The notes under the pieces are model-generated. The model was not told the origin of the DNA. It did no database searches and was given only the letters and a program-made list of their open reading frames with translations. From Ligula intestinalis (Eukaryota > Platyhelminthes > Cestoda > Diphyllobothriidea > Diphyllobothriidae), in NCBI GenBank assembly GCA_036362985.1, contig JAYGXS010000003.1, forward strand, positions 84,190,117 through 84,254,116: DNA of 64,000 nucleotides. The letters are read 5' to 3'. Positions within the stretch are counted from its first letter, which is position 1, and each line of letters starts with the position of its first letter. A program made the translations under genes and the position numbers. Below, piece after piece: positions 9,311 to 20,900 of the stretch.

Positions 9311-11519
9311 CTGTAAAAAATGAAACGTTATTGAAGCTAATAATAGGCGACCTTAAATAGAAGAGTGACACACACAAACACACTAAATAAGGCATTCTCA
9401 ACACTATACAGTCAGATTAAAACTCGGTACTGATTAGACTAAATTATTTTTAAAACAAGAATGTCTGTCAACCTGGTACAATTAAAACATAAGGAACCTT
9501 TCAGAGTTATTTGGAAAATACTTGTCGTTCTTTTATCAGCTACTATTACGTTTGCTGTACGTTGGGAAGCGACAGTATTACCTCTGGTGATAAGCAGTGC
9601 AGTAAGCTACATCGCGCATTATCCCAATCCCAAATACGTCACACCGAGGTCACTTTTTTGGAGTACCGATTGGCCTAAATTTAAGTGTAATTGCGTCAGA
9701 AAAATACGTCTGGGTATACCTAATTTATTTTGCTGATCAAACTGCAAGTGACATGGTGACATTGAAAATGTGGGTAAAATAGCACAAACTAAGTAAATAA
9801 GTGTTATTTTTGAACAAAACACTTTCGCGCGCTCATGCACCTGTTTTTTTACCACACCCCTATACTCCCTCATTATTCGCGAATCCCGTAAAACACTGGG
9901 CCCAGGTGACAGTACCCACAGGGTGGCCAAACAAAGAATACCTACAGCCTTTCCTTTATTTTTTGGAGTTGCATTCCTATTGCACTTATTACATCTGGCT
10001 CTTGCTCTAATATTCATAATTATCGCAGGATTAATATTGCACCCTAAAGCCAATAAAGACAACTCACACAGACTGCGGACATTACATTATAGGGTCGCAA
10101 CACACATCCTTCTTCACTGGGTACCTCTTTCTGTGAAAGGGGAAATGTGCAAAAACCAAAGTTATGGAATGTGTATATAACGTTTTTCCTAATAACGATC
10201 CGGACTCGATAGATTTGAAGCCACACATTTGGAAGAGAATCATATTGAAGAGGCGGACAAAGAGTTTTTATGGAGCCTTGAAGGTACGCATCGCTGGATT
10301 ATGGAAACGAAATCGTAAACGAAACACCTGCTTTCCTGTCAGCACGAATTGTTTTGAAGATGACCATTAGCGGTAGCAAAGACCCCCGAAAACAAAGAAG
10401 AGTTGACAAGCGTAACACACCAGTTTTCTCATATTTTATTAAAACGCAACTAAAAATCGAGCTTGTGAGTAGGTGAAATAAATTCCGTTTTTCCTGACTT
10501 AAAAGAACACTCCAAGTGCAATTCACTTATTTAACCTCACTCTTACTAACCTATGCAGAAAATGTTCCAAGTAAAGATATGCGAATTAGGATACGAACTT
10601 TCTAATAGAATTTCGCTTTCGACCTGCCGACAAAGGCTGCCCCAATGTTCCTGTCATCGCTAACAAGGAAAAGTGTCTCTATCAGACAAAAAAAGCCTTT
10701 CAGCTGTTCAAAGTTGGATTTTCGCCAAGGTTGCTCCGTAGTTTGCTCGGCCTTACTATAAACTTTGCGCATCTCTGGCTCGACTATGGTATTCACCAAA
10801 TCACATTCTAGGTCTTCTGACAAGGGGTGTTAATTCATTATCACACACCAGTCACACACATTGGGGGTCAGTTGATGCCACCTTACGCCACTGAAATTGC
10901 TGACGGTGGTTACCGTCAGGCGCGGGTACCGAAAGTGTTATGCAGGCATTTGGCTTACACCCTGAATTTGTTTTAAACAAAATATATAGATCATTAAGCC
11001 GGCAATCAAGAGACTACTTTATGTAGACAAAGGCCGTGTGCGCATGAAACTGTAAAAATTTTGTCATCATAATGGCAGCATAATGTTGTGGCAACATTTA
11101 GGCCCCTGTCATTGCACTGTCCAAATATATTGGGAAAGTTTTAAGGACAATGACCTGAGTGGACCCGAATCCTTATATGTAAGTAAGAGTGCGAAAAACG
11201 GTATTGTGCGAATGGGCTTAGTTTGCTCCATACTGAGCAGACGGCTGTGTATTTGCACTAACAAAAAATTAATTAATTCAAACAGACGGCTTCGAGACAA
11301 TCAGAGCTTAAATGTGTTCGTAAATTGGAAAGAACAAACAGGAATTAGGAATAAGCCGATTGAACTGTATATAAGAAGCGAACGTACTTTTTTTATCCGA
11401 ACTAACAGCAGCGAACCGTTAGCTCTGGGCATTCCCCTAAGACCAAGGTCATCTAATTTTGCCTCTTGCACGTAGAATGCAGGCTATTAAAACTACCGTA
11501 TTCAAATTCGAAATCATTA

Positions 11520-14440
11520 AGACAAAAATGCCCGAAGACCGGAGGGTCTTTTTACACATAGTTTAAGACGACAAATAAACTCAAACAGAGTGACGATCCT
11601 CGAATTGAAGTGGGAATCGCTCACCGGTTGAGTAGACGTTGTCATCCGCAGCCATAAAAAAGGCATCAAGACGTCTTTCGAAACTGGGCACCGACTTTGC
11701 TTGGACGATATTCTCACTCAGCGAGTTCCAGTCTTTGATTATCCGTTAGTTCTGCGGCAGATGGTCTGAGCATTGCTAGACTATGTGAAAGGAGTTTATC
11801 TGGTGCGAGCGTCGTGAGTTCGAATGATAATCCAATCCAACTCTGGGAAGTGCTTGAGCACAACCATGCGGATCAGAAGAATATGGTCCTCGCGAAATAC
11901 GCGATGCTCCAGAGAAAATAATTGTAAACTTCGGAGATTTTACTCATAGGGAAGGCCACGGAGTAGTGGAACCAACCTAGAAACCAGCCATTGCTTCGCC
12001 TCAAGTGCGAGCATTTCTCTTTCATAGCATAAAAAGGAGACCGGGCCCGTGAACTCAATGAAAGGCCGAACATAGATGGAAAACAGCTTTTTAAATATGA
12101 CGTAGGCCATTAGTAAAAGGTCCTTTTCAACATCCATAAAGACCGAAACCCAGCTGCTCGAATTTTGTCTGTGTGACAGTTTGTTTTTAAATGGTCTTGG
12201 ATTATGACTCCAAGGTTTTTTGACTTGTCGAAGTGGGCCACCATCGAGCGAATATGGGGTGACGACATCAGAAGATCCGATTGTCGTGCATGCCGATTTC
12301 CCAGCAATGACCGGCAATTGACTACTCGAATTCCAAAGGCTAACTGAATGAGGTCCTGTTGCAGGGCACCTGCGTCGTTAGCACTTTTGACATAGCACTA
12401 TATTTTCAGGTCATCGACGTACAAGAATAACAATTATTATAAGTATTTAACCAGATCCTGAACGTAAATGGAGAAAAAAGTGGGGCCAAGAATGAATAAT
12501 TGCAAAACCCCAGATGATGCGACCTCGGCAGGAGGCAATACACCTCCGATACTAACACTCCGCGTCTTATCACTCAAATATGACCGGATCTAGTTGCCAT
12601 CAATACCATGAGTTGGTGAGAAACCTGGTCGAACGCTTTGCTAACATCAATAAATACAACGTGCGTTGGGCAACCCCTGTCTTTCGACTTGGCCCACGAC
12701 TCACGGGCAAATAACAGGGTTGTTACGGAAGATTTTCAGGGGGTGAAACCATGGTTCTCTTGAATGCAACCGTTGGTTTCATCCAGAAAATCGTCGATCA
12801 CTTGTTTCATGAAGGCATAGAGAGCATATACTAAAGTCGAGGTGAGAGTTACTGGCCTGAAATTCGAGGTAAGCGCTTTATCACCAGATTTAGAAAACGG
12901 TTTCACGACTCCAATCTTCCAATCTTGAGGAAGAGTGTTCGTACTGATGGACGTTTAAAAAATATCCAGAACAAGTTCAGCAATAATAACTGAAAATGCT
13001 TCAACATAAGTGAGTGCAAGTTTACAGGTCAAGGCGAGATCGAGGACTTGAGGGCAGTAAAACATAGATAACATGTTTTACCGACAACTAAATATTCGTT
13101 AAAACCATCGGGCTTTTAAATGGCGGAAAAACCGGTGTTATCGTTTGCAGCTGGTTTGCATATACACCCCGGTATTTTTATGTCAAGGCTTGCCCTTTCT
13201 CGTTGTCCGATAACTTACGTGTTTCAACCGCTGCAATTAGCTCTGGGATCCCAGGTTGAGCTTTGCGACGAAGATTGGTATAGGTATGGAACCGCTTTGG
13301 CTGAGAGTGGGAAGCATCCAGTTTAGTACCTTCGTAATCTCTATTACCTTGCTAATAATGGCATGGCATTCATTGCCTACTTGACTTTAGCAAGCAAATG
13401 CAGATTGCGTTCCAAGTGAGCGAAATGCTTGTCACGCTCGTTCGCAACTTCGTAAAAAGCGTTGAGCCGTACGGCCGATCCAGGGAGGAAGAGGCCAAGA
13501 CGAACCAGGGACGGAGATTAATGTTATCTACTCAACAAGTGCATTAAGGTTAGATTTAAACAGAGCCCAGTTTTCGTCTACAGAGGCAGCAGTCAGCATA
13601 TCCCAAAGCAAAAGTTGAGCAGCTTGACGCATGCCGTAAAACATTTGGTCTTGGTGGTCTCCGGGGTCTAACTAATGGTCTTGAAAGCAGATAGTACGCG
13701 GAAACAACACAGTGATCATCAGTGGCAAGTGGATTCGAAATGGTGACATCCGGACTTTCATCATGCTGGTTTGTTTATATTTACTCCAAACACGACGACG
13801 AAGAAGGAGATATCCGCGTAGGTGACAGCACATGTTGCACAAGACCAGTGACCAAAACAACATCAAGCAAAACGTTGTCTAGACAATTTTCAGATGTGCA
13901 TACTGAGGTTGTCAATGACTAGTGAACCGAAGGGAGATAAAAACGGCCCAAAATACAAACACCAGAAGATGAAGCATATTCAGCAAATGTGTCGAGCAAG
14001 GCCAGTGACGTAGTACTAGGACTTCTGTACACAATACCCACCGGTTTAAGTGATTCGCGGGAACTAGAAGCTGACACCCAACGTTGTTGGACAAGGCCCT
14101 CAACTCCCAGGCTTCTAATAACCTGGCTTTGAAGTTCTTGTCTCACGTACAAAGCGACCCGCCATACGCAGAGCCAAATCAATCAATTCGGAAAACATTG
14201 TAGGCAGTGATGTGAACTTCAGCGTCACCAAAATCAGGATGGAGCCAGGTTTCCGTGATTCCACAGAAGAGCAGCCTCTGGTTATTTACCCAATAGAGAA
14301 GCTCAGCGAGCTTGGGAAGCAAGTTTCTGGTACTTATTAGACAGATTGTAGAGTCTGTTCGACAGATTTGCCTAACAACTTCACGATTAATGATATTGCT
14401 CAGTACATTGAAGGGAGAGAGACTGAACATTTAAAAAGTA
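11520..14440 (-). mobile_element. Degenerate CR1/jockey-like LINE
   Basis: Minus-strand fragments in order: endonuclease start with CGITETWLHPDFGDAEV (about 14,280-14,210), YRSPSTTSLALLDTF (about 14,000), RT with VFIDVSKAFDQVSHQL (about 12,650) and LFLYVDDLKI (about 12,420), then KNLGVIIQDHLKTN (about 12,200). Many stops and frameshifts show it is dead. The end points are approximate. Confidence 0.75.
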
Positions 14441-14599
14441 AATTCATAGACGCATTCTGTCGAATCGTGCGCATAATAAAAGGACATGCATGTAAAGTAA
14501 AGAATACTTGCTATCTACCTGTTATTTCCGGCTGAACAAGTTTGAAATTCTCCACACCTTTTCTTCTACAAGACTCCCGTCTAAAAATGATTGTTTATC

Positions 14600-15120
14600 G
14601 GCTTCCGAAGGCTACCACACCCCCCCCCCTGGAATGCTGTCTGAATACTGCCCCCCCCCGGTCGCGGCCCTTTGTTGACACTCTCACATTACGACCAGCT
14701 TGACGCCGGTATCGACCCAGACGTCTGTTCCCCCTTTTTGACCCAGTGCTCGCGGCTGATCCGAGACCCACTTGTCAAGTCACCCCACCACAACTGCCTG
14801 TCAAGCGCTTGCATCCCCCCTTTGAACAAAAAATAGTCTCTCTGTTCCCCCCCCTCCCCCCCCCCCTTTTGCCGACAAAGCATTGTCTCTGTTCGCGTCT
14901 GTCCACCCTCCCCACCATTGGACTAGTGCATTCAGACCAATGGGAGCCCCAGGAACCGACTCCTCGGATCCTATAAAACCGGACACATACCCCTTTGACG
15001 GATTCCCTTTGCTCTTGACGTGGAATATCCAGTGTTAAGGTTTGTGTATTTATTTTGTACTATTTTCTCTTAATAGTACCGTACCACCTTGATAGTTGTT
15101 ATCACTGGTTTGGCGTACGC
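14600..15120 (+). promoter_or_regulatory. C-tract-rich segment with CCAAT and TATA elements, possible LTR remnant
   Basis: Runs of 8-11 C occur near 14,620, 14,655 and 14,850. Downstream lie GACCAATGGGAG (about 14,937) and CCTATAAAACCGG (about 14,970), a CCAAT/TATA pair at ordinary RNA polymerase II spacing. The surroundings are retroelement relics, so an LTR promoter is my best guess. No partner LTR or target duplication was found. No gene follows directly. Confidence 0.35.
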
Positions 15121-15659
15121 GTGAATACTGGATACAGTTGAAGAAAGCAAAGGACGAAACACTACCAAGCATATGACCGGCAATTAAAAGATGATGGACT
15201 CATCTTGAAAATGCGTTGACCCTTTCAACAGCAAAAAGGGAGGAAAGCAGTCTGTTCCAGTCTTCAGTGACACTTTGAGAGAAGAAGTTGGCCCGGACTT
15301 CTAGTTTGGCAGGGTATTTTTTCACTTTGCAACGATGACTTTAATGTGTATCGTTTCTACCAATGCAAAAAATAGGGTAGCTGATAAGCGTAGTCTTCTT
15401 TTCTGATGACGCGTTTGAACAGCCTGATAATATGTCCTCTGTTTTGTTTATAAAAGGGAGGAAAAGGCTTGAGCATTTAGACAGCGCTGCGTAATCTTAC
15501 GATGGTGGTGCTGTTGGCAGCCTGCAGTGCAAACTGCGACGGTTGAAGACGATAATGTCAGGGAGGTGGTAAACCGCTCATCTTGACATCATTGTCGATC
15601 AGGAAGCGCTATTTCCCGGACTTATTGGAAACGGTACACAGGTGACTTGGTCGCGACTG

Positions 15660-16460
15660 GCTAACAGCAGTCGTTGCCATTACTGGCTGTTGGCGTTGTC
15701 TCCCGAATGGGAACGCTCAGCGTAGCTGCATATTGGGACACATTCCATAGCATCCGGACCATATGTCCGAAGATTTTTTCTTCTGCACGCTCTTTTGATT
15801 TAGGGCGATTGCGGTTTGCGGGGCCACGACCGGATTGCAACCGATGGAGGGTGGAACACATTGTGCTCATTTGACAACACAATAACCTGATAGTATTTCT
15901 ATGATCCTATGGATCATCACCGCGAGTGGCAGCAACTTTACGACGTCTGGTGGACGGAGCACGAGCTAGGCTAGCATTGCTGGATTTTATCAGCATGCTC
16001 TGCAAGTTTGTCAAGCGGAACGCTCTCATCAAGCAGTGCCAGGACCTGCTGGATGGGAAGCGAAACTTGTCCGTCCATATGCGGCAAAATATGGTGTCGT
16101 CTGTCGTGCGGCTTGCTTGCAAGTAACACGTATGTCGCAGGAGTGTAGATGGAGTCTGATCACTGAGCTCCACATTGTTTAGGAGGTGGGTAAGTTTTTT
16201 ATCGGCATTTTGTGCCGTGCGCTGTAGGATAGCCTGCTTCAATATAGTATAAGACTTTTGCTTACGAACAGAGTCGAGAAAATTGCGTTTGCGACATCGA
16301 ATGGTAATGACTGCACGACGTACCCATAACGCGTACGCTTTAAAAACGGTTTCTATCTGATTAAATTAAACAGCAGGATCGCGAAATTCATAGATTGGCA
16401 GCTTAATAGAAACTTGAAAAGCATTGAGTTTTTCCTTATCGTCTGAGTCGCCCTTACCAT
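15660..16460 (-). pseudogene. Ty3/Gypsy gag relic
   Basis: The minus strand reads LPIYEFRDPAV, a stop, FNQIETVF, then ILKQAILQRTAQNADKKL and VELSDQTPSTLLRH, a pattern I recognise from flatworm Gypsy capsid proteins. Several stops and frameshifts follow. No RT or LTR is linked to it. It differs from the gag of the element at 46.4-51.2 kb. Confidence 0.6.
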
Positions 16461-17198
16461 GGTCGCATCTCCGACACATCGGGGGTCATTTCGTGACCTC
16501 TACGACCTGATGTACTTATACTTCTAGTGATAAGCGAGTAGTAGCTTATGTTTGTAATTTCAAACCTACTGGTAGCCACTAAATTTTTGCCTGCAATCAT
16601 GTTAGCAACAACTTTATCGATGCATTTTCAGTCACTGTCCCCAGAGGCATTTGCATATCTTTCCCTAATGAGGTTGAAATGAACAGCGATGGGCGCTTCT
16701 GCTTGTGGCCAAAGTCATGGCTACGCTCTGTACGAGTGATTCGCTATGTATCAAGCGCGATCGACAGCGTACTTAAAACAACATAATTCAGACTAGCAAA
16801 GGCATGCAGAACCATATACAGTGTACTTATAGATATTGCCAACGAGCGAATAGCGACTCGATTGGGTCGTGACTTATCTGGCTGGTTAGTCATAGCACTA
16901 AGCCTGGTTGCCGCTCACATTGCATACACACGCGCACCACATGGGTGCCTATCGGATGCCTCACACGAGGGCTTAGCGCTGCCTCCATTCACGCTCGATC
17001 GTAGGGTTCCTAACGGGAACCGCGTTTGCATAGCATTGATGAAATTCGTCGTAACTCATCCCATGTTGGCAAGATTAACGAGAAAATATAGAACAGAATA
17101 ACTGTGAAATATCTAGCCATGGACCTTTGAATGGCCGTGCAGCCTTCGAGGGATCAAGGTGTCCATGTCTGAATAGAAAATGGTTAATCGGCTTTACC

Positions 17199-17597
17199 TT
17201 AACGTTGATCATTTACCCAGTCTGCTTCCGGTACATCGCATCCCAGTAAAAGCCCAATTTCAGTGTTTTCGCGTGACTCGAATTCAATTGTGTTCAAGTA
17301 AGGCCACAGAGAGGTTATATTGAAACTTGACATGACTCGGTTTGCTCGTGGTAGAGATTTGACTGTGTTCACCCGTTTGACATGAATGGAAGTTGTTCGG
17401 CTCTTAGAATCTACGTCAAAATCCACTTCCATTGGCTTAAATAGAGTTTCAGTATTCAGTGTCAATATGACGATCTGCTTACTTCTGCCCTTCATTCCAA
17501 GAGCAGAAATGAGACTATCATGTACAAGTGTTGAGTCAGAGCCATTGTCGAAAAGAGCCAACGTCCGTGTCGTACGTTGCTTGTACCGGATGGTCAC
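17199..17597 (-). pseudogene. BEL/Pao-type protease segment
   Basis: A 132-codon frame reads TRTLALFDNGSDSTLVH then LLLGCDVPEADWV. This resembles the DUF1758 aspartic protease region of BEL/Pao polyproteins, with Asp-Asn-Gly where DSG or DTG is usual. It ends at a stop before any RT. It lies just downstream of the gag-like frame at 17,675-18,616 with the intervening nucleocapsid lost, so it is a truncated element. Confidence 0.6.
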
Positions 17598-17674
17598 GGG
17601 AACAAATGCGAACGCTTCCTCCTGATCTTCTTCATGTCCGATTAAATAGTAAATGCATACAGCTGACCGAATAT

Positions 17675-18616
17675 TTAGTTCTTCATCATCTTGATGCTAC
17701 GCGAAAAATGCACGTTCCTTTGACGATTGTTTGAAAATATTTGTGTCTTACCGGACTGCCGATTTTCACGACCTCCTCTTAAACTAGTCGCTAATTCACC
17801 GAAACGAGTACAGGCAATATCAACACGTTCTTCTACGAAGTTCACAAGATCTCCGAATTGTGGTTCTTCGCCCTGGCGTATTGACTTAACGGCGGTTTCA
17901 GCCCACCTGAATCTTAACCATGAGGGAAGTTTTCTCATAATTAATTCCAGAATTCTACTGGAATTCAGTTGGGATGCATAGGTTAATTGGAGCGAAGTTG
18001 CTAAACAAGCTTGCATTTGTTGACTAAGATGAATCAACGCAGCGGTGTTGTCGACCATTTTCTGCGGTCCGTCGATAAATGCGTCAATAAATGCCCGGGC
18101 CACCATATAGTTCTTGCCAAACCATTTTCTCAAAATTTCCTTTACTCTTTTAAGACCGTCATCAGCGTCTAATATTGTGCAATGCTGGGTGGCCTTTTTC
18201 GATTGTCCGTCACAATACTGTATCAAGTAAGCGAGGCATGTAGAGCTGTCTCTAATATTTCTCGCAATTATCGACTGGAACTCTTTTACAAAGGCGCCAT
18301 ACCATTCTGGATTCCCACCGAATCCATGAATTTCACGTTTCGGTCGTTCCAAGTGATACTCTGTGGTGCGTATTGGAGTTTCACCGTTATCATCCAAAAT
18401 ACCCCATTCCTGTCGACCTATCTCACGAACCTTGATGTTTTCCTTCAGTGCGTTTTTCAGTTCGATGCGCCTTTCGATTTCCAGGATGATTAATTTCGCA
18501 AGCTCTATTTCATTTTGCTGTCTTTCCAAATCACTCCTTTCAGTAGCGATAATTGAAGCAGTTGGTGAGTACTCCGACAGTGGAGGAGAACTACCTTGTC
18601 CAATTGGCTCGGTCAT
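17675..18616 (-). CDS. BEL/Pao-type gag protein (DUF1759-like), truncated element
   Basis: A 313-codon open frame starting MTEPIGQGSSPPLSEY. A coiled-coil-prone stretch (residues 25-65, LERQQNEIELAKLI) precedes a DUF1759-like capsid segment with FGGNPEWYGAFVKEF, YLIQYCDGQSKKA and LKRVKEILRKWFGK. These features match gag of BEL/Pao LTR retrotransposons. The frame is intact but ends with a basic tail and no zinc knuckle. LTRs are not recognised. It is probably a remnant rather than a host gene, although an undamaged 940-nt frame is notable. Confidence 0.7.
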   Translation of the reverse strand: MTEPIGQGSSPPLSEYSPTASIIATERSDLERQQNEIELAKLIILEIERRIELKNALKENIKVREIGRQEWGILDDNGETPIRTTEYHLERPKREIHGFGGNPEWYGAFVKEFQSIIARNIRDSSTCLAYLIQYCDGQSKKATQHCTILDADDGLKRVKEILRKWFGKNYMVARAFIDAFIDGPQKMVDNTAALIHLSQQMQACLATSLQLTYASQLNSSRILELIMRKLPSWLRFRWAETAVKSIRQGEEPQFGDLVNFVEERVDIACTRFGELATSLRGGRENRQSGKTQIFSNNRQRNVHFSRSIKMMKN

Positions 18617-18619
18617 ATT

Positions 18620-20448
18620 GAAAGAACTGTCTCAGATTAGTTTCTCGAATAATTGTTAGAAATGTTGGTCTATTCGTTTTGCAGCTCCAATAACTGTAAG
18701 AACTGTTCACCTTTTCTTTTTTTTTTATCTCAAATAACTGCTGATAATTCAATATTTCTTAATGTTTTGCTGCGTTTCCTCACCCGAATAGACGCACCCG
18801 AGGTCAGTAGGAGCTATGTCAAGGGACAGTCAGGTAACTCGGTTATTCGCTATGTGGTTCTATAGAAATTAACAGTAAAGTTAGCCGTGCATGATAGGTA
18901 AAAAATGCGAGGTAGAAATTACAAGGGGAACGTACATTCGAGGTGTTTACACGAGCAATCGTTTAAATGACACAGACATTTTACTGCTAGTTTATAACAG
19001 GCAGGAAATTAAAGAACGAGGGAGCCAATAAGGACACGGTGCGGGGAACAAAAAACATGGGGCGGGGGAATAGAGATAATATTGTGCCAGAAAGGGGGAG
19101 TAATATGCAAGCGTCTGAAGACAGCGGTGGTAACAGCTGTCATCGAACCAGAGGGGAGGGGGCAATATAAAATGTCAGCAGCTGGGGGTATGCAAGTGGC
19201 CTCAGAAGGTGTCGGTCGGACAAAGGGGCTTCAAGTGGTCCTCACCGCAGCCGTTTCTATATCACAACACGAAGAAACAACTGGGTCAAGTGTGTTCAGG
19301 ATAGCTCGCCCCGACAGCTGCTGTGTTTTGTCAACTTTCCTGTAGAAGGGGTGCGGGACGGTATTCAAGCGAACACTTAAGTGGTGCTTGGCCGGCGGAC
19401 TAGATTGAACATCATTATGCAGTCGAGTGGAATAAGGGGTCAAAAATAACAGAATTCTTGGAGGAAGGAGATTCGGGTACGCAGTTCAGAGCAAATTAAA
19501 TCCGAAGATTACATTGACGTGGTGAATGTCACATATTGTAAAATATTGTCTGTGCTGAGCACTGTGCGGTTAACCTGATAGCAATTGGTACTCGAATCGA
19601 ATTCGATTCGCATTCTACAACTCTATCATGTAGGGTACGAATCGATATCTAAACCACAGGAATAACCGCTTAATTAAATTGTTTAAGTAGGGCGAATTTA
19701 CACAATATTCCAATTTTTACTGATTTCGCCGTTTTTCTAGTTGCGGTTAGTGATACTATTAAAAACATGTACCTTAATGTCCTCGCCTGAGGTAGGCGCA
19801 AATCCACCATCTTATTTTTTTAAATTTCCATGTTTGTTGTGCCCGATACGACCCACCAATTCTAACCCTTAAACCTAGGTGCCCGTATTGGATTGGAGCA
19901 CGCTTTTCGCGCACTGTGGGGACACCGCATAAACCCCTACCGAAAGACCGATCAGTTACCACTGAACAGTTTCTCATCTCACAGTCTCCACTACGAGGCT
20001 TCACGTGCAAGCTCTCAGGCCTTTACTTGTAGGTCGAATATGCTTGCACAGTGTTTCAAACCTGTGCAAATCTCCATTAATGCATTACACCTGCGGAATT
20101 TTAGATTGATAGCTTAGGGAATTGTGTTTTTACAATTACGTTAACGTAACGGAATTGGTGGATTCTACAGTTTGCAGTAGGCTCCTAGTGCGATTTGCTG
20201 TAAGTGTGATTAAGCTAAATCATGTTTTTAGTAAATGCCCCTTGAGAAAAATAGATAATGAATGTCCTTAATATGCGGTGAACCAGGATTAAACGCCTTG
20301 GCGTGAAGTAGCGCGACAAACAACGCCTTACCCATACCTGCAGATATTGCCATCATCTGTTAGTAGAAACATGTAATTCTCTGAGGATTACGTGTGATTG
20401 CGCTTAAATCCCAGTTACATTTACATCCATCTGATTATTTTCTTCCTT
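18620..20448. other. No supported gene
   Basis: Unassigned sequence between retroelement relics. Short open stretches (for example minus 19,774-20,010) have no recognisable domain or splice context. Confidence 0.4.
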
Positions 20449-20900
20449 GTTTATTCTGATATTGATAGTAATAACTCGAAGGCTTTTGCGTAGCTTTTAT
20501 TACAGTCTGTAACAGTTTTTTTAATGATTACTTCCCGTTTCCTCTAGGTTTGACCTAGCAGAGCAGCTTCCCGATGTTTCTGTTATCATAAGCTCGTCTA
20601 ATTCAGAGAACAGACTTTGGGCATTGGTGTGCATGCATTTAAGTTTCGTTGGTGGGTGGAAGACGGTTGTGTCAGTCAAGTTCCGGCCGTCGTATTACGG
20701 GCTGGTTCAAGAACCTCATACGATTTCGAACAATCTTACCTTTGGAGATGAACTTACTCTCTATTTTATTCCGACATTGATATTGTAATTCGAACGCTTT
20801 TGCGTAGTAGTTAATGGAGTCTGTATCAACTTCTCCAATTCTGCCTTTATCCTTCTTTCCGTTCACCTAGGTTGGACATAGCAACTGCTTCAGTATTCCG
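20449..20900 (-). pseudogene. CR1/jockey-like LINE fragment with internal tandem duplication
   Basis: The minus strand reads LKCMHTNAQSLFSELDEL (about 20,640-20,585), the start of an APE-type endonuclease, preceded by GRIGEVDTDSINYYAKAF. A stretch around 20,449-20,590 repeats at about 20,758-20,900 (YAKAFEL shared), so part of the fragment is duplicated about 309 bp apart. Non-functional. Confidence 0.55.

Larger units (their letters stand above)
8620..11505. repeat. Segmental duplication, copy A
   Basis: Sequence including the W finger, L and S exons and about 450 nt beyond S reappears at 43,840-45,010. Further similarity exists between about 11,260-11,505 and 46,200-46,384 plus 51,218-51,275 (shared AATGCAGGCTATTAAAACTA). 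Apart from the listed exons I see no supported gene in 9,311-11,505. A short minus-strand open stretch at 10,602-10,823 is unsupported. Confidence 0.65.

Noticed and set aside
9461..9736. Plus-strand 91-codon hydrophobic open stretch
   Set aside because: The paralogous copy at 44.8-45.0 kb is broken by stops and indels in this frame, so the frame is not conserved.
10602..10823. Minus-strand 73-codon open stretch, acidic then hydrophobic
   Set aside because: No domain, no clear splice sites, and I could not find a conserved counterpart in the duplicated block.
11083..11475. Plus-strand 130-codon open stretch
   Set aside because: No recognisable domain. The related sequence at 46.2-46.4 kb does not keep the frame.
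19774..20010. Minus-strand 78-codon open stretch with VTDRSFGRGLCGV
   Set aside because: Looks like repetitive sequence. No domain, start context or splice support.
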